This document shows, in pieces, positions 20,870 to 32,782 of a stretch of 64,000 nucleotides of DNA. The position numbers and the translations under genes were made by a program. Source of the DNA: Nilaparvata lugens (taxonomy: Eukaryota; Arthropoda; Insecta; Hemiptera; Delphacidae); the NCBI RefSeq assembly GCF_014356525.2, contig NC_052507.1, forward strand, positions 2,493,419 to 2,557,418, written 5' to 3'. The notes beneath the pieces are model-generated. The model was not told the origin of the DNA, searched no databases, and saw only the letters and a list, made by a program, of their open reading frames with translations. The stretch's first letter is position 1. Each line of letters begins with the position of its first letter.

Positions 20870-21540
20870 TGAGATGATATGAAGATGATACGGAAATTAT
20901 ACGAGCATGATACGAAGGTGATACGAATATGATGCAAAGATGAAACAAAGATGATACAATGATAATAGACAAGGATAGCAACACCAATGTTAATAAAATA
21001 CTGCCATTATAACGTGAACCCTTTATAGGAAGATGATATGGAGATGATACGGAAATTATACGAGCATGATACGTACACGATACGAAGATGATGCAAAGAT
21101 GATACGAATATGATACGGAAATGATACAATGATAATAGACAAGGATAGCAACACCAATGTTAATAAAATACTGCCATTATAACGTGGACCCACTATAGGA
21201 AGATTATATGGAGATGATACGGAAATTATACAAGCATGATACGAACACGATACAAAGATGATGCAAACATGATACGAATATGATACGGAAATGATACAAT
21301 GATAATAGACAAGGATAGCAACACCAATGTTAATAAAATACTGCCATTATAAGTGGACCCACTATAGGAAGATGATATGGAGATGATGCGGAAATTATAC
21401 GAGCATGATACAAACACGATACGAAGATGATGCAAACATGATACGAATATGATACGGAAATGATACGAAGATAATAGACAAGGATAGCAACACCAATGCT
21501 AATCAAATGCAGTCATTATAACGAGGAACCCAATATAGTC
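20870..21540. repeat. Tandem array, ~170 bp: MITE-A end plus GATACGA minisatellite
   Basis: Four units, each with AGACAAGGATAGCAACACC (20968, 21138, 21308, 21477), then CTGCCATTATAACG and a stretch of GATACGA/GATGATA words. Spacings are 170, 170 and 169 bp. The array starts at the right end of the MITE A copy, so it probably grew from that element. Confidence 0.92.
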
Positions 21541-21969
21541 AATATTCATCACTCTCCATTCAAATGAGAAGGTTGCAGATGAATAAATAGTGCCGAAAAC
21601 ATCTGCAATCTGCGCTGAGTGTTGAGGCATATGACATTCTGTTTGCCAGAGATGCCGGCAACATTGCCTTTGAATAATATCAAACACGATGTATTGAATT
21701 GGAGCAATCACATGGAGTGCTCTTGAGGTCAAGAGGCTCTTCAATCCTCCGATTCAGGGATTCCTCCCCGTAATGTGTATGGCTCTTCAATATGGGGATT
21801 CCTTCCCGTAATGTGTATTACATTGCACGCCCTGTCACCTACAGATTCCTCTTGTTAGCTCATTTCCAGATTAATTACAATATTAGTTCCCTGGTAATTG
21901 GGTCATTGCAAATTATAGAATTTTCTTGGATTTTGGATGTTTATTCTTTCTTTATTGATTCATATAACA
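21541..21969. other. Low-copy DNA with a short duplication
   Basis: GGCTCTTCAAT..GGGATTCCT.CCCGTAATGTGTAT is present twice in tandem (21729-21778 and 21781-21820). No gene recognised. Confidence 0.5.
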
Positions 21970-22105
21970 TTATTACTTTCCTTGCCCTATTACCATAAGT
22001 AAGGGAAGTATTGCTTTCCGAGAAAAATTAAGGTACCCCAATTTCTAAATTTCTAAACGTTTCAAGGTCCTCTGAGTCCAAAAAAGTGGTATTTGGGTAT
22101 TGGTC

Positions 22106-22200
<95 letters not shown>

Positions 22201-22213
22201 TGTGTGTGTTGTG

Positions 22214-22275
<62 letters not shown>

Positions 22276-22974
22276 TGTGTGTGTATGTGTGTGTGTGTGT
22301 ATGAGTGTATGTGCATCTGTGTACACGATATTTCATCTCCCAATTAACGGAATGACTTGAAATTTGGAACTTAAGCTTTCACTATAAGGATCCGACACGA
22401 ACAATTTCGATCAAATGCAATTCAAGATGGCGGCTAAAATGGCAAAAATGTTGTCAAAAAGGGGGGTTTTCGTGATTTTCTCGGAAACGGCTCCAACGAT
22501 TTTGATCAAATTCATACCTAAAATAGTCATCGATAAGCTCTATCAACTGCCACAAGTCCCATATCTGTAAAAATTTCAGGAGCTCCGCCCCATCAATGCA
22601 AAGTTCGATTTTAGATTCCCAATTATCAGGCTTCAGATACAATTTAAACAAAAAAAATAAGTGGAGTAGATTAAGCATGAAAATCTCTGCAATTAATGTT
22701 TCGTAACATTTTCACCTAAAATTGAAAATAAGCTCTAAATTCGAGAAAATGTGATAATTAAATTGCAAATTATTGTTGATTCTATTAAATCATTCACTAT
22801 GAAGAGATTGCAGACCTCATGTGTGTCTCCAGCGTTATTGCCCTGTCACCAGCTGGCTCAAATCTTTTAATAGTAGACTTGAGATGCGCGGGAACACTAG
22901 CGTCAGGTGATCAATTTTCATAACGGCAAGGAAAGTTGTGTGAGTGTGCCACACCAGATTTTTATTACTAGTGA
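21970..22974 (-). mobile_element. Element D, copy 2
   Basis: On the minus strand starts AAAAATCTGGTGTGGC and ends GGGCAAGGAAAGTAAT. It carries a ~190-bp (GT)n tract (22107-22300). All long frames here are dinucleotide artefacts. Confidence 0.85.
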
Positions 22975-22975
22975 T

Positions 22976-23416
22976 TCTGTGAACAGTAGACCTCACACAG
23001 TATTCTCATCCACAAGTACCTGATTGAAACTATAGACCTTATGGAAATACAGCAATAGACTGGCTTCTCCACACATCTGTGTAATCACTTGGCAGCTGAT
23101 TTATGATGAATAATTCTATAGTCTGATTTTTACTCCAATATTGGCGTATGAAGGAGGCTCTTTTTTCCTTTTATATTATCCTTGAAATGCTAAATTTCCA
23201 AAAACCTTGTATATACGTCGACGCGCAATTAAAAAAGGAACATACCTGTCAAATTTCATTAGAATCTATTATCGCGTTTCACCGTAAATGCGCAACATAA
23301 AAACATAAAAACATATAAACATATACACATATAGACATTTAAACATTCAAACATTTAAACATTAAGAGAAATGCCAAACCGTCGAATTGAATCTTAGACC
23401 TCACTTCGCTCGGTCA
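22976..23416 (-). mobile_element. Repeat element B, minus
   Basis: Plus-strand order is ACTAGTGATTCTGTGAACAG ... to CCTCACTTCGCTCGGTC, the reverse of other B copies. It directly abuts element D at 22975 and a Helitron C fragment at 23417. Confidence 0.88.
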
Positions 23417-23575
23417 ATTAATAATTTTGTCAGGTTGGCATTAAGTTGAGTTGACTTTGTTAGGTTGGCACCAAGTTGGAGATTGAAATGCATTTATCGC
23501 GGAAAAATTGATTGGGCACTTCTACTTCAATCAGAGCTATTCCTGGTAATATTATATTACTAGCCGTCAGTCCAG
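23417..23575 (+). mobile_element. Helitron C internal fragment
   Basis: TTTTGTCAGGTTGGCATTAAG to ATATTACTAGCCGTCAG matches the middle of C copies (compare 60030-60155). Both ends are missing. Confidence 0.8.
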
Positions 23576-23657
23576 CAGTTCGGACGTGATGATGCGTCAT
23601 TCGTGAATTTCCTATCCCATACGTGTATAATCTAACTGTTGAATATGAAACATATTA
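23575..23657 (+). repeat. J repeat, 3' fragment
   Basis: TCCAGCAGTTCGGACGTG to AACATATTACAGTAAAAA is shared with 27150-27250. Confidence 0.75.
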
Positions 23658-24331
23658 CAGTAAAAATCTGGTGTGGCGCACTCACACAACTTTCCTTGCC
23701 GTTATGAAAATTGATCAACTGACGCTAGTGTTCCCGCGCATATCAAATCTACTATTCTAAGATCTGAGAGAGCTGGTGACAGGACAATAGCGCTGCAGAC
23801 ACTCGAAGTCTGCTATCTCTTCATAGTGAATGATTTAATAGAATCAACATTTGCCAACAGTTTGCAATTGAATAATCTTATTTTCTCACATTTCGAGCTT
23901 ATTTTCAATTTTAGGTGAAAATTTTATTAAACATAAATTGTTGAGATTTTCATGCTGAATCTTTTCCACTTGATTTTTTTAGTTTAAAATGTATCTGAAA
24001 ACTGATAATTGGGAATCTAAAATCAAACTTTGCATAGATGGGGTGGTGTTCCTGAAATTTTTACAGATATGGGACTTGCGGCAGTCGATAGAGCTTATCA
24101 ATGAATTTTTTAGGTATGAATTTGATCAAAATCGTTGGAGCAGTTTTTGAGGAAATCGCGAAAAACCCTGTTTTCGACAACATTTTCGCCATTTTAGCCG
24201 CCATCTTGAATTGCAAATTGTTAATGTCGGATCCTTATACTGTAAGGACCTTAAGTTCTAAATGTCAAGTTATTCCGTTAATTGGGAGATGAGATATCGT
24301 GTACACAGACGCACATACACTCATACACACA

Positions 24332-24394
<63 letters not shown>

Positions 24395-24537
24395 ACACGG
24401 ACAGACCAATACCCAAAAACCACTTTTTTGGACTCAGGGGACCTTGAATCATATAGAAATATAGAAATTGGGGTACCTCAGTTTTTTCGGAAAGCAATAC
24501 TTTCCTTACCTATGGTAATAGGGCAAGGAAAGTAAAA
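23658..24537 (+). mobile_element. Element D, copy 3
   Basis: Begins AAAATCTGGTGTGGCG, ends GGGCAAGGAAAGTAAAAAT, with a (CA)n core at about 24320-24397 and ACTTTCCTTGCC subterminal repeat. Confidence 0.85.
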
Positions 24538-24689
24538 ATGATAGAGAGAAAAATAAGGTAACTTTGTGCTATTCCTCTCCCAAATTCAGATAAGGTTACA
24601 CATAGCCCGAAATAGGTTGAGTCTTGTAGTTCTTCACTTCACAAAATTTTCAGTTCGATGTGATATTTTATCTGTTTGTTTTTATTACT
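24538..24689. other. Low-copy DNA
   Basis: No feature recognised. Confidence 0.4.
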
Positions 24690-25009
24690 GACTAGCAGGT
24701 AAGCCGTGCATCCCAAGGGTCTGGTCAGAAACTTGACAAACTGAATACTCGACTTACTGAAATCTTGAAGAACTTGAGATAGGCCTGTAACCATCCTCGG
24801 TAAATTAAGAATCTATATGCAAATTTTCAAGTTAATCAGTCCAGTAGTTCAGACGTGATGATGCATCATTCGTGAGTTTCCTATTTCGTACGTGTATAAG
24901 CCAATTATTCCCTCCATCATATTATAGACTAGCTGGTAACCCCTGCTCCGCAAAGGTCTGATTTATTATTAGAAACTTGACAAACTGAAAACTTGACGTA
25001 CTGAAATCT
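24690..25009 (+). mobile_element. J repeat: one copy and the start of a second
   Basis: First copy 24695-24907 (CTAGCAGGTAAGCCGTGC, AAACTTGACAAACTGAA, AGGCCTGTAACCATCCTCGG, GTAGTTCAGACGTGATG, CGTACGTGTATAAGCC). A second begins at 24932 (CTAGCTGGTAACCCCTGC) and runs into the satellite after TACTGAAATCTTAA. The CTAGC...CCGTGC type start resembles Helitron-like 3' ends read in reverse. Confidence 0.7.
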
Positions 25010-27033
25010 TAAATGTGAATACACAGTAGCAAAACAGACGCATCAAGTCAGTACTCCTTATGAAAAACAGAGTACTTCCGATTCAAAAACCACTGACAGA
25101 TAAATGTGGATACACAGTAGAAAAACAGACGCATAAAGTCAGTATTCTTATGAAAAACAGAGTACTTCCGATTCAAAAACCACTGACAGTTAAATATGAA
25201 TTACACAGTAGAAAAACAGACGCATAAGTCAGTATTCCTTATGAAAAACATCAATACTCCCAATTCAACGTATATGACAGATAAATGTGAATTACACAGT
25301 AGAAAAACAGACGCATAAGTCAGTATTCCTTATGAAAAACATCAATACTCTCCAATTCAACTTATACTGACAGATAAATGTGGAATACACAGTAGAAAAA
25401 CAGACGCATCAAGTCAGTACTCATTATGAAAAACATCAATACTCTCCAATTCAACTTATACTGACAGATAAATGTGGATTACACAGTAGAAAAACAGACG
25501 CATAAAGTCAGTATTCCTTATGAAAAACAGAGTACTTTCCGATTCAAAAACCACTGACAGATAAATGGAATACACAGTAGAAAAACAGACGCATCAAGTC
25601 AGTATTCCTTATGAAAAACAGAGTACTTTCCGATTCAAAAACCACTGACAGATAAATGTGGAATACACAGTAGAAAAACAGACGCATCAAGTCAGTACTC
25701 ATTATGAAAAACATCAATACTCTCCAATTCAACTTATACTGACAGATAAATGTGGAATACACAGTAGAAAAACAGACGCATCAAGTCAGTACTCATTATG
25801 AAAAACATCAATACTCTCCAATTCAACGTATACTGACAGATAAATGTGGAATACACAGTAGAAAAACAGACGCATCAAGTCAGTACTCATTATGAAAAAC
25901 ATCATACTCTCCAATTCACGTATACTGACAGATAAATGTGGAATACACAGTAGAAAAACAGACGCATAAGTCAGTATTCCTTATGAAAAACATCAATACT
26001 CTCCAATTCAACGTATAATGACAGATAAATGTGGAATACACAGTAGAAAAACAGACGCATAAAGTCAGTATTCCTTATGAAAAACAGAGTACTTTCCGAT
26101 TCAAAAACCACTGACAGTTAAATATGAATTACACAGTAGCAAAACAGACGCATCAAGTCAGTACTCATTATGAAAAACATCAATACTCTCCAATTCAACT
26201 ATACTGACAGATAAATGTGGATTACACAGTAGAAAAACAGACGCATCAAGTCAGTACTCATTATGAAAAACATCAATACTCTCCAATTCAACGTATAATG
26301 ACAGATAAATGTGGATTACACAGTAGAAAAACAGACGCATAAAGTCAGTATTCCTTATGAAAAACAGAGTACTTTCCGATTCAAAAACCACTGACAGATA
26401 AATGTGAATTACACAGTAGAAAAACAGACGCATCAAGTCAGTACTTCTTATGAAAAACAGAGTACTTTCCGATTCAAAAACCACTGACAGTTAAATATGA
26501 ATACACAGTAGAAAAACAGACGCATCAAGTCAGTACTCCTTATGAAAAACATCAATACTCCCAATTCAACGTATAATGACAGATAAATGTGAATACACAG
26601 TAGAAAAACAGACGCATAAGTCAGTATTCCTTATGAAAAACATCAATACTCTCCAATTCAACTATACTGACAGATAAATGTGAATTACACAGTAGAAAAA
26701 CAGACGCATCAAGTCAGTATTCTTATGAAAAACATCATACTCTCCAATTCAACTTATACTGACAGATAAATGTGAATACACAGTAGAAAAACAGACGCAT
26801 AAAGTCAGTATTCTTATGAAAAACAGAGTACTTCCGATTCAAAAACCACTGACAGATAAATGTGAATACACAGTAGCAAAACAGACGCATCAAGTCAGTA
26901 CTCTTATGAAAAACATCAATACTCCCAATTCAACGTATATGACAGATAAATGTGGAATACACAGTAAAAAACAGACGCATCAAGTCAGTACTTCTTATGA
27001 AAAACATCATACTCTCCAATTCAACGTATACTG
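25010..27033. repeat. Satellite array, ~92-bp unit, block 1 (22 units)
   Basis: CACAGTAG(A/C)AAAACAGACGC recurs every 91-94 bp from 25022 to about 26960. Two unit types alternate irregularly: one with CAGAGTACTTTCCGATTC, the other with CATCAATACTCTCCAATTC. Both share GACAGATAAATGTG. Apparent open frames are repeat artefacts. Confidence 0.95.
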
Positions 27034-27299
27034 TCTTTAGGACGTGAATTCCACTGTTAAAAAACTTGACTTACTGATATCCTTAGAGCTCAAAATAGGC
27101 CTATAACCATCCTCGGTGAATTAAGAATCTATATGCAAAATTTCAAGTTAATCAGTCCAGCAGTTCGGACGTGATGATGCGTCATTCGTGAATCTCCTAT
27201 CCCATACGAGTATAATGTAACTGTTGAATATGAAACATATTACAGTAAAAAACACATGATCTACTTCTGATTTCGTTCATGATTTACATGATTTATTTC
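27034..27299 (+). mobile_element. J repeat segment between satellite blocks
   Basis: AACTTGACTTACTGATATCC, AGGCCTATAACCATCCTCGG and CAGCAGTTCGGACGTGATG continue the J element broken at about 25009. After 27250 an AT-rich 50 bp leads into the second block. Confidence 0.75.
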
Positions 27300-28420
27300 C
27301 GGCAGCTTCTCTTATGAAAAACATCAATACTTTCCAATTCAACGTATACTGACAGATAAATGTGGATTACACAGTAGAAAAACAGACGCATCAAGTCAGT
27401 ACTTCTTATGAAAAACATCAATACTCTCCAATTCAACGTATACTGACAGATAAATGTGGAATACACAGTAGAAAAACAGACGCATCAAGTCAGTACTCTT
27501 ATGAAAAACATCATACTCTCCAATTCACGTATACTGACAGATAAATGTGAATTACACAGTAGAAAAACAGACGCATCAAGTCAGTACTCTTATGAAAAAC
27601 ATCATACTCTCCAATTCAACGTATACTGACAGATAAATGTGGAATACACAGTAGAAAAACAGACGCATCAAGTCAGTATTCTTATGAAAAACATCATACT
27701 CTCCAATTCACGTATACTGACAGATAAATGTGGATTACACAGTAGCAAAACAGACGCATCAAGTCAGTACTCATTATGAAAAACATCAATACTCTCCAAT
27801 TCAACGTATAATGACAGATAAATGTGGATTACACAGTAGAAAAACAGACGCATAAAGTCAGTATTCCTTATGAAAAACAGAGTACTTTCCGATTCAAAAA
27901 CCACTGACAGTTAAATATGAATTACACAGTAGCAAAACAGACGCATCAAGTCAGTACTCATTATGAAAAACATCAATACTCTCCAATTCAACGTATACTG
28001 ACAGATAAATGTGGATTACACAGTAGAAAAACAGACGCATCAAGTCAGTACTTCTTATGAAAAACATCAATACTCTCCAATTCAACTTATACTGACAGAT
28101 AAATGTGGAATACACAGTAGAAAAACAGACGCATCAAGTCAGTACTCATTATGAAAAACATCAATACTCTCCAATTCAACGTATACTGACAGATAAATGT
28201 GGAATACACAGTAGAAAAACAGACGCATCAAGTCAGTACTTCTTATGAAAAACATCAATACTCTCCAATTCAACGTATACTGACAGATAAATGTGGAATA
28301 CACAGTAGAAAAACAGACGCATCAAGTCAGTACTCATTATGAAAAACATCAATACTCTCCAATTCAACGTATACTGACAGATAAATGTGGAATACACAGT
28401 AGAAAAACACACGTATCAAG
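27300..28420. repeat. Satellite array, block 2 (12 units)
   Basis: Same 92-bp unit, from 27310 to 28405. Eleven of the twelve units are the CATCAATACTCTCC type; only one near 27877 is the CAGAGTACTTTCC type. The array ends in AAAACACACGTATCAAGC. Confidence 0.95.
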
Positions 28421-28599
28421 CTGGAACGTGCCGCGTGTTGAATAATAGTTGAGAATTCCGGCCAGTATCCGCTTACTAGCTTCAGAAACAAGATAATAAA
28501 GTTGTTTACCCAATATTATTTATTTACCTCCTCGGACGCCCTGCGTTCTATTGGATATCCTGACTCTTATTTTCGAGAAGCGTGAGGCGAGGAACGTAG
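28421..28599. other. Low-copy DNA
   Basis: Includes CTCCTCGGACGCCCTGCG; possibly an unknown element edge but nothing decisive. Confidence 0.35.
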
Positions 28600-28835
28600 T
28601 TTTTGTATTTCTTGGTTTGTATGAGTGTATTTCCGTGGAGAGTATATGTATTTCTCGAATTTTTTTGTTTGTAAGAGTGTATTTCTCGTATTTTGTGGTC
28701 CGTATTCCTTGTATCTCTAGGTTTTTAAGTGTATTTCTTGGTCCATATAAGTGTATCTCTGGGTTTTTAAGTGTATTTCTTGGTCCATATAAGTGTATCT
28801 CTGAGTTTTTAAGTGTATTTCTTGAGTAGAAATAC
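28600..28835. repeat. Minisatellite, ~42-bp unit
   Basis: AAGTGTATTTCTTGGTCCAT and AAGTGTATCTCTGGGTTTTT alternate. The 128-codon minus frame over it reads as a 14-residue repeat (EIHLYGPRNTLKN) created by the 42-bp period and is unlikely to be a gene. Confidence 0.8.
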
Positions 28836-29496
28836 AGGCGCGCATCTAACGAACAAATAGAAGCTCTTGACGTCGGATGCTCTCTAGGCTTTCGTTGAAC
28901 GTTCACCTCGAAAATATCGCTCTAATCCGGTTAGGGTGCCCTCATGCCCTCATTAGTGCCTCCCATACGTGTTTTGTCATTTAACAAGCACTAGCTCGAG
29001 TCGAGTCGAGTGTATACGAGTGTATGCCAGTATGTTCGAGGTATAAGTGTGCTTGTATGCACCAGTATGCGAGTGTGTGCAAGTGTGTTCGAGTATGCGT
29101 GTGTGTACGAGTATGAACGTGCGAGGCTCGTAGTATAAGTTTGCAAGTATGTGTGAGTGTACACGTGAGTATGTATAAGTGTGTGAGTATGTAGAAACGA
29201 CTGTAAACACTCCACCAAAAATGTCTGCATCGAGAATTTGTTCTTCCGGTGAACAAACAACTCATGACTCGATTAAAAATATATAGTTGGGTTTTGGCAA
29301 GGTTTTGGGCGCAACTTTGTTCGAATTGAGATGCCTTTCTGTATTTTCTCTGGAACAAAATGTGGTGTGGAGAATCTACCTTGTTGGGAGTTTTTTATCC
29401 TGTGTGACAGTGAATTTGATTTTAATTTTAGTGTTGAACATCTAGATGATGAAAACAGACATCCAATCTGTGATCGGTAAGATAAATCTGTAGAAT
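28836..29496. other. Low-copy DNA with (GTAT/GAGT) words
   Basis: 28995-29195 is rich in GAGTGTAT/GAGTATG words, a degenerate minisatellite. The rest is unremarkable; three overlapping minus frames are artefacts of it. Confidence 0.5.
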
Positions 29497-29999
29497 AGAA
29501 TAGAATGAAGTTTATTCCTTAAAATATATATTTTTTTGCGTCTTATATTATTTAATTTTAACAGGTAAAATTAAATATTATTAACATAATTATTATAAGT
29601 TGAATGAATTGATATATGATGTATGATTTCTTTTTCAAAGAGTATGAAAAACTCAGTTATGGAAGTACCAATTTTCAGTAGTATGTTAATAATATTCAAT
29701 GTGTTAATAACTTGATTGATTCAATATGAAGTGATAATTAAGTGTTATATTTAAATATAGTTTGGTGTTTCAATTTCTATGAATTCAAAATGTTCAGTTT
29801 GTATATATTTTTGGACGAAAATTGAACTTGAACGTTTTACAGTAGTAACATAACCTATTTTTTGGACATTTTATTAATTTATCAAAATTTGGGAATTGAA
29901 TAGATTTGGGCCAAGCCTGTTGTTCCTTCCTAATCATATTTATATGATTTGTGATTCTGTCCACGAATAAATAAGTAAATAAATGAATAAATAAAGGAA
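29497..29999. mobile_element. Two possible retroelement tails
   Basis: Minus strand: AATAAACTTCATTCTATTC ends at about 29493, like a LINE tail with ATTCT units. Plus strand: GGGCCAAGCCTGTTGTTCC followed by ATTTGTGATTCTGTCCACG and (AATAAATA)n at 29963-29997 looks like another 3' end. No protein motif is left in either. Confidence 0.45.
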
Positions 30000-30267
30000 T
30001 ACATATTCCTGAAAATATAGTCTATAGGTTATTCCTTAATAATTAAAAGATTGTAGATCAATCTCAACATGAATCTCCATTACACTATATTTTAGTGCAG
30101 ATTCTATTTCTCTTCTTCTCTTGAGACTCATCTTCAGATTGATCCACATCTAAAGATTTCCTACAATCTTAAGTACATCTTAAGTACATAATTATCTCCA
30201 ATTATTGTATATTGTATATATCTGGAGATGAATCTCTATTAAACTATATTTTTAGTACAGATTTTTT
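30000..30267. other. AT-rich DNA with a short duplication
   Basis: ATGAATCTCYATTA.ACTATATTTT.AGT.CAGATT occurs twice (about 30069 and 30230). No gene. Confidence 0.5.
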
Positions 30268-30409
30268 CTTTCGATCATTCAACACACTGCCTCCTCTCTA
30301 GTGTTCTAGGGTTTTCTCACTCACTTTGTTTTCTCTTAAGAGTATTGAGTTGAAACAATAATGGAGAACACCACACCGCGTTTGATTACCCTTTAGTAGG
30401 TCAATTGGT
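30268..30409 (+). repeat. Duplicated segment, left copy (partner 31968-32122)
   Basis: Both copies share TTTGTTTYCTCTYAAGAGTAT, AACAATAATGRAGAACACCA and CAGTAGGTCAATTG-like ends in the same order. They flank a MITE A plus Helitron C cluster. Confidence 0.8.
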
Positions 30410-30927
30410 TATAGTGAGGTCCACGATATAATGACAGTATTTGATTAACATTGGTGTTGCTCACCTTGTCTATCATTCCACAAAGCAGACAGCACTATCC
30501 TTTTCTACCTCCGTTAAGTTGTCAGATCTGTTCTTAACAATGTAGAAATGTGATAAATTTACAAGATATTTTATCCCAATTATGATAATCTATTTTTTCC
30601 CTTTTTGTATAGTTGAGAAGTTGATATTGTAGTGATTATTCATGTTAAAAAAAAATACTAAGAAATTGTCAAAAAAACAGAGTCTTAACCAAAAATCAGA
30701 GTTCTTAGTCTTTTCATCAAATATGATCATTTATTATTAAATCATTGAAAATGATAATTTCTTGACTAAATAATATAATTGATCATTTTTCAACAAGAGT
30801 GAACAGTTGATATCACATCAGATGCACCGGTATCAGATATCTCCTATAGAAGGCAGTGGAAAAGCAGAAAGACGGCAACGCTGTTCACCTATCTTACTTC
30901 TCTGCCATTATAACGTGGACCTCACAG
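30409..30927 (+). mobile_element. MITE A with internal insertion
   Basis: Ends TTATAGTGAGGTCCACG and CGTGGACCTCACAG. An extra ~130 bp at 30604-30735 contains TAGTTGAGAAGTTGATATTG and CTAAGAAATTGTC, related to the hairpin arm region at 9428-9490. Confidence 0.88.
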
Positions 30928-31946
30928 TCTTTATATATAAAAGCGAAATGGCACTCACTCACTGACTGACTAACTAAATATCTACCTGACCAAAAACGTT
31001 CAAATTTGGTAGGTATGTGTTCAGTTCGCCCTTTAGAGGCGCACTAAGAACGGATTTGAAAGAAATTCAAAATACGCCCATAATCTGCGTTTTTCCAGCA
31101 TTTTTTGCGCTTTCTTAGCTTGATCGAGGACAAATGAACAGAAAACGTTCAAATTTAGTACAGAAGCTCAGCTGGGGTGTAATAATGTTGTGTTAGTAGG
31201 AATTTGAAATAACGCCAAAGGTACGCCCAAAATCTGCGTTTTTCCAGCGTTTTTTTGCGCTTTTTTAGCTTTATCGAGAACAAATGAACAGAAAACGTTC
31301 AAATTTAGTACAGAAGCTCAGCTGGGGTGTAATAATGCTGTGTTAGAAGGAATTTGAAATAACGTCAAAGGTACGCCCAAAGTTAGCGTATTAGTCTAGT
31401 TACGCTCCAAACATTAGAAGGTGTTCGTGAAGAGTTCTTCTCAAAGAACGATCGAAAAGTCCAAGGGCAGACGCATATTAGCGTGCTGATCGCCTTGGAG
31501 ATTACAAAATTGAAGCTCTCACTGTTTGGCCTCAGTTTTTCGCCTTGGAGATTACAAAATTGAAGCTCTCACTGCTTTCATGAGATCTGATGGACCGTGG
31601 AACTTCAGATCTTCTGCGTTTTCTCAGTTCTTTCATCAAGTAATAGACAGAAAATTTTCAAATTTGGTACAGAGGTTTAGCTAGGTTCTAAAAATTTTGT
31701 GATGAGGTGACTCTAATGTTTCATTAAAGATACGCCTGAAATCAGCGTTTTTCCAGCGTTTTACTCAGCTTTTCTGCATTTTCTCAGTACTTTGACTTTC
31801 TGATGGAATGAAGCATGCTCAAATGAAAAATGCAGGCGAGCGAAGCGAGCCGACTGATCTCATTTTTGGACGATCCAGTCGGGTGTCCAGGGGGCGAAGC
31901 CCCCTGGCAAGACGGATATGACGAGCGAAGCGAGCCTGACGGCTAG
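30928..31946 (+). mobile_element. Helitron C, variant with different interior
   Basis: 5' TCTTTATATATAAAAGCG and 3' GACGGCTAG match family C. The middle differs: blocks of TCTGCGTTTTTCCAGC with TTTTAGCTT.ATCGAG and AACGTTCAAATTTAGTACAG repeat at ~147 bp (31075, 31225), and GAGATTACAAAATTGAAGC repeats at 47 bp (31500, 31547). The 3' foldback keeps only one side. It starts right at the end of the MITE. Confidence 0.82.
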
Positions 31947-31967
31947 TAGAGTATATTTGAGATTTTC

Positions 31968-32122
31968 CTCTTTTCAATACAATAAACTGTCCCCTCTCAA
32001 AGTACTTCGAAGTTTTTTCTCCTCAATTGAATTCTTTGTTTCCTCTCAAGAGTATCCCATTTAAACAATAATGAAGAACACCATACCGTGTTCAATCACC
32101 CTTCAGTAGGTCAATTGATTGG
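31968..32122 (+). repeat. Duplicated segment, right copy (partner 30268-30409)
   Basis: About 80% like the left copy; begins immediately after the Helitron. Confidence 0.78.
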
Positions 32123-32159
32123 TTAATTGCTTGCCTTTCCCTTCTAGACACATCATGAA

Positions 32160-32530
32160 ATGATTGGAGCGTTACTAATTGATCCCAACCAAATATTCAG
32201 CTGCATTCGGTTTTGATCCAGGCATTGCTCACATTGTGACGTCACGATTTGCATCTAAAACTGTCAGAATTGTGGAACTAATAGCCTTGATGTTATTCAC
32301 GGGGAACACTGAAATTTCAAGGTGGAGGATCGCTCATATTGTGGCGTCAAACTGTACCAGGATTTGCACACTTCAAATTGTCACCATTCTTCAAACGGGA
32401 AGCATTGACGCTATTCATGGGGAACACTGACAGTTCAAACTTGGATCTAACCACAGTGTGCACTCTATTTTCACTTCAACTTGTCAGTATAGTAGGAGTG
32501 GGAAGTATAGATGTTATTGATCAGTAATGC
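32160..32530. repeat. Degenerate ~110-bp tandem units
   Basis: GCTCAYATTGTGRCGTCA at 32227 and 32332 and TTCAYGGGGAACACTGA at 32297 and 32414 mark two units, with a weaker third. The 83-codon frame at 32179-32430 follows the duplication and is not recognised as a protein. Confidence 0.6.
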
Positions 32531-32782
32531 TGACAACACAGACTATAGTGAGGTCCACATTATAATGGCAGTGTTTGATAAGCAATGATATTGCTATCCT
32601 TGTCTATCATTCAACAAATCGGTTAGCGCTATCTCTTTCTCGCTTTGCTCTGTTGCCAGATCGTCCTTCAAGGACTTACACAATCCTTCAATAATGTAGT
32701 GTAATGTGTGTAATGATTACACAATCCTATTCCTTCAATAATGTAGAATTACTAATTAACAAGATATTTCATCTTTATTATG

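Noticed and set aside
22028..22360. Cys/Val and His/Thr repeat ORFs
   Set aside because: (GT)n microsatellite inside element D.
25010..28420. Regular ~92-bp repeats that might be read as a CRISPR array
   Set aside because: Units are adjacent with no unique spacers, and the setting is eukaryotic transposon DNA; it is a satellite.
28520..28906. 128-codon minus frame with 14-residue repeats
   Set aside because: Produced by a 42-bp minisatellite; no homologue known to me.
28421..28990. Possible solo LTR
   Set aside because: No TG...CA pair of matching ends, primer-binding site or polypurine tract could be fixed.
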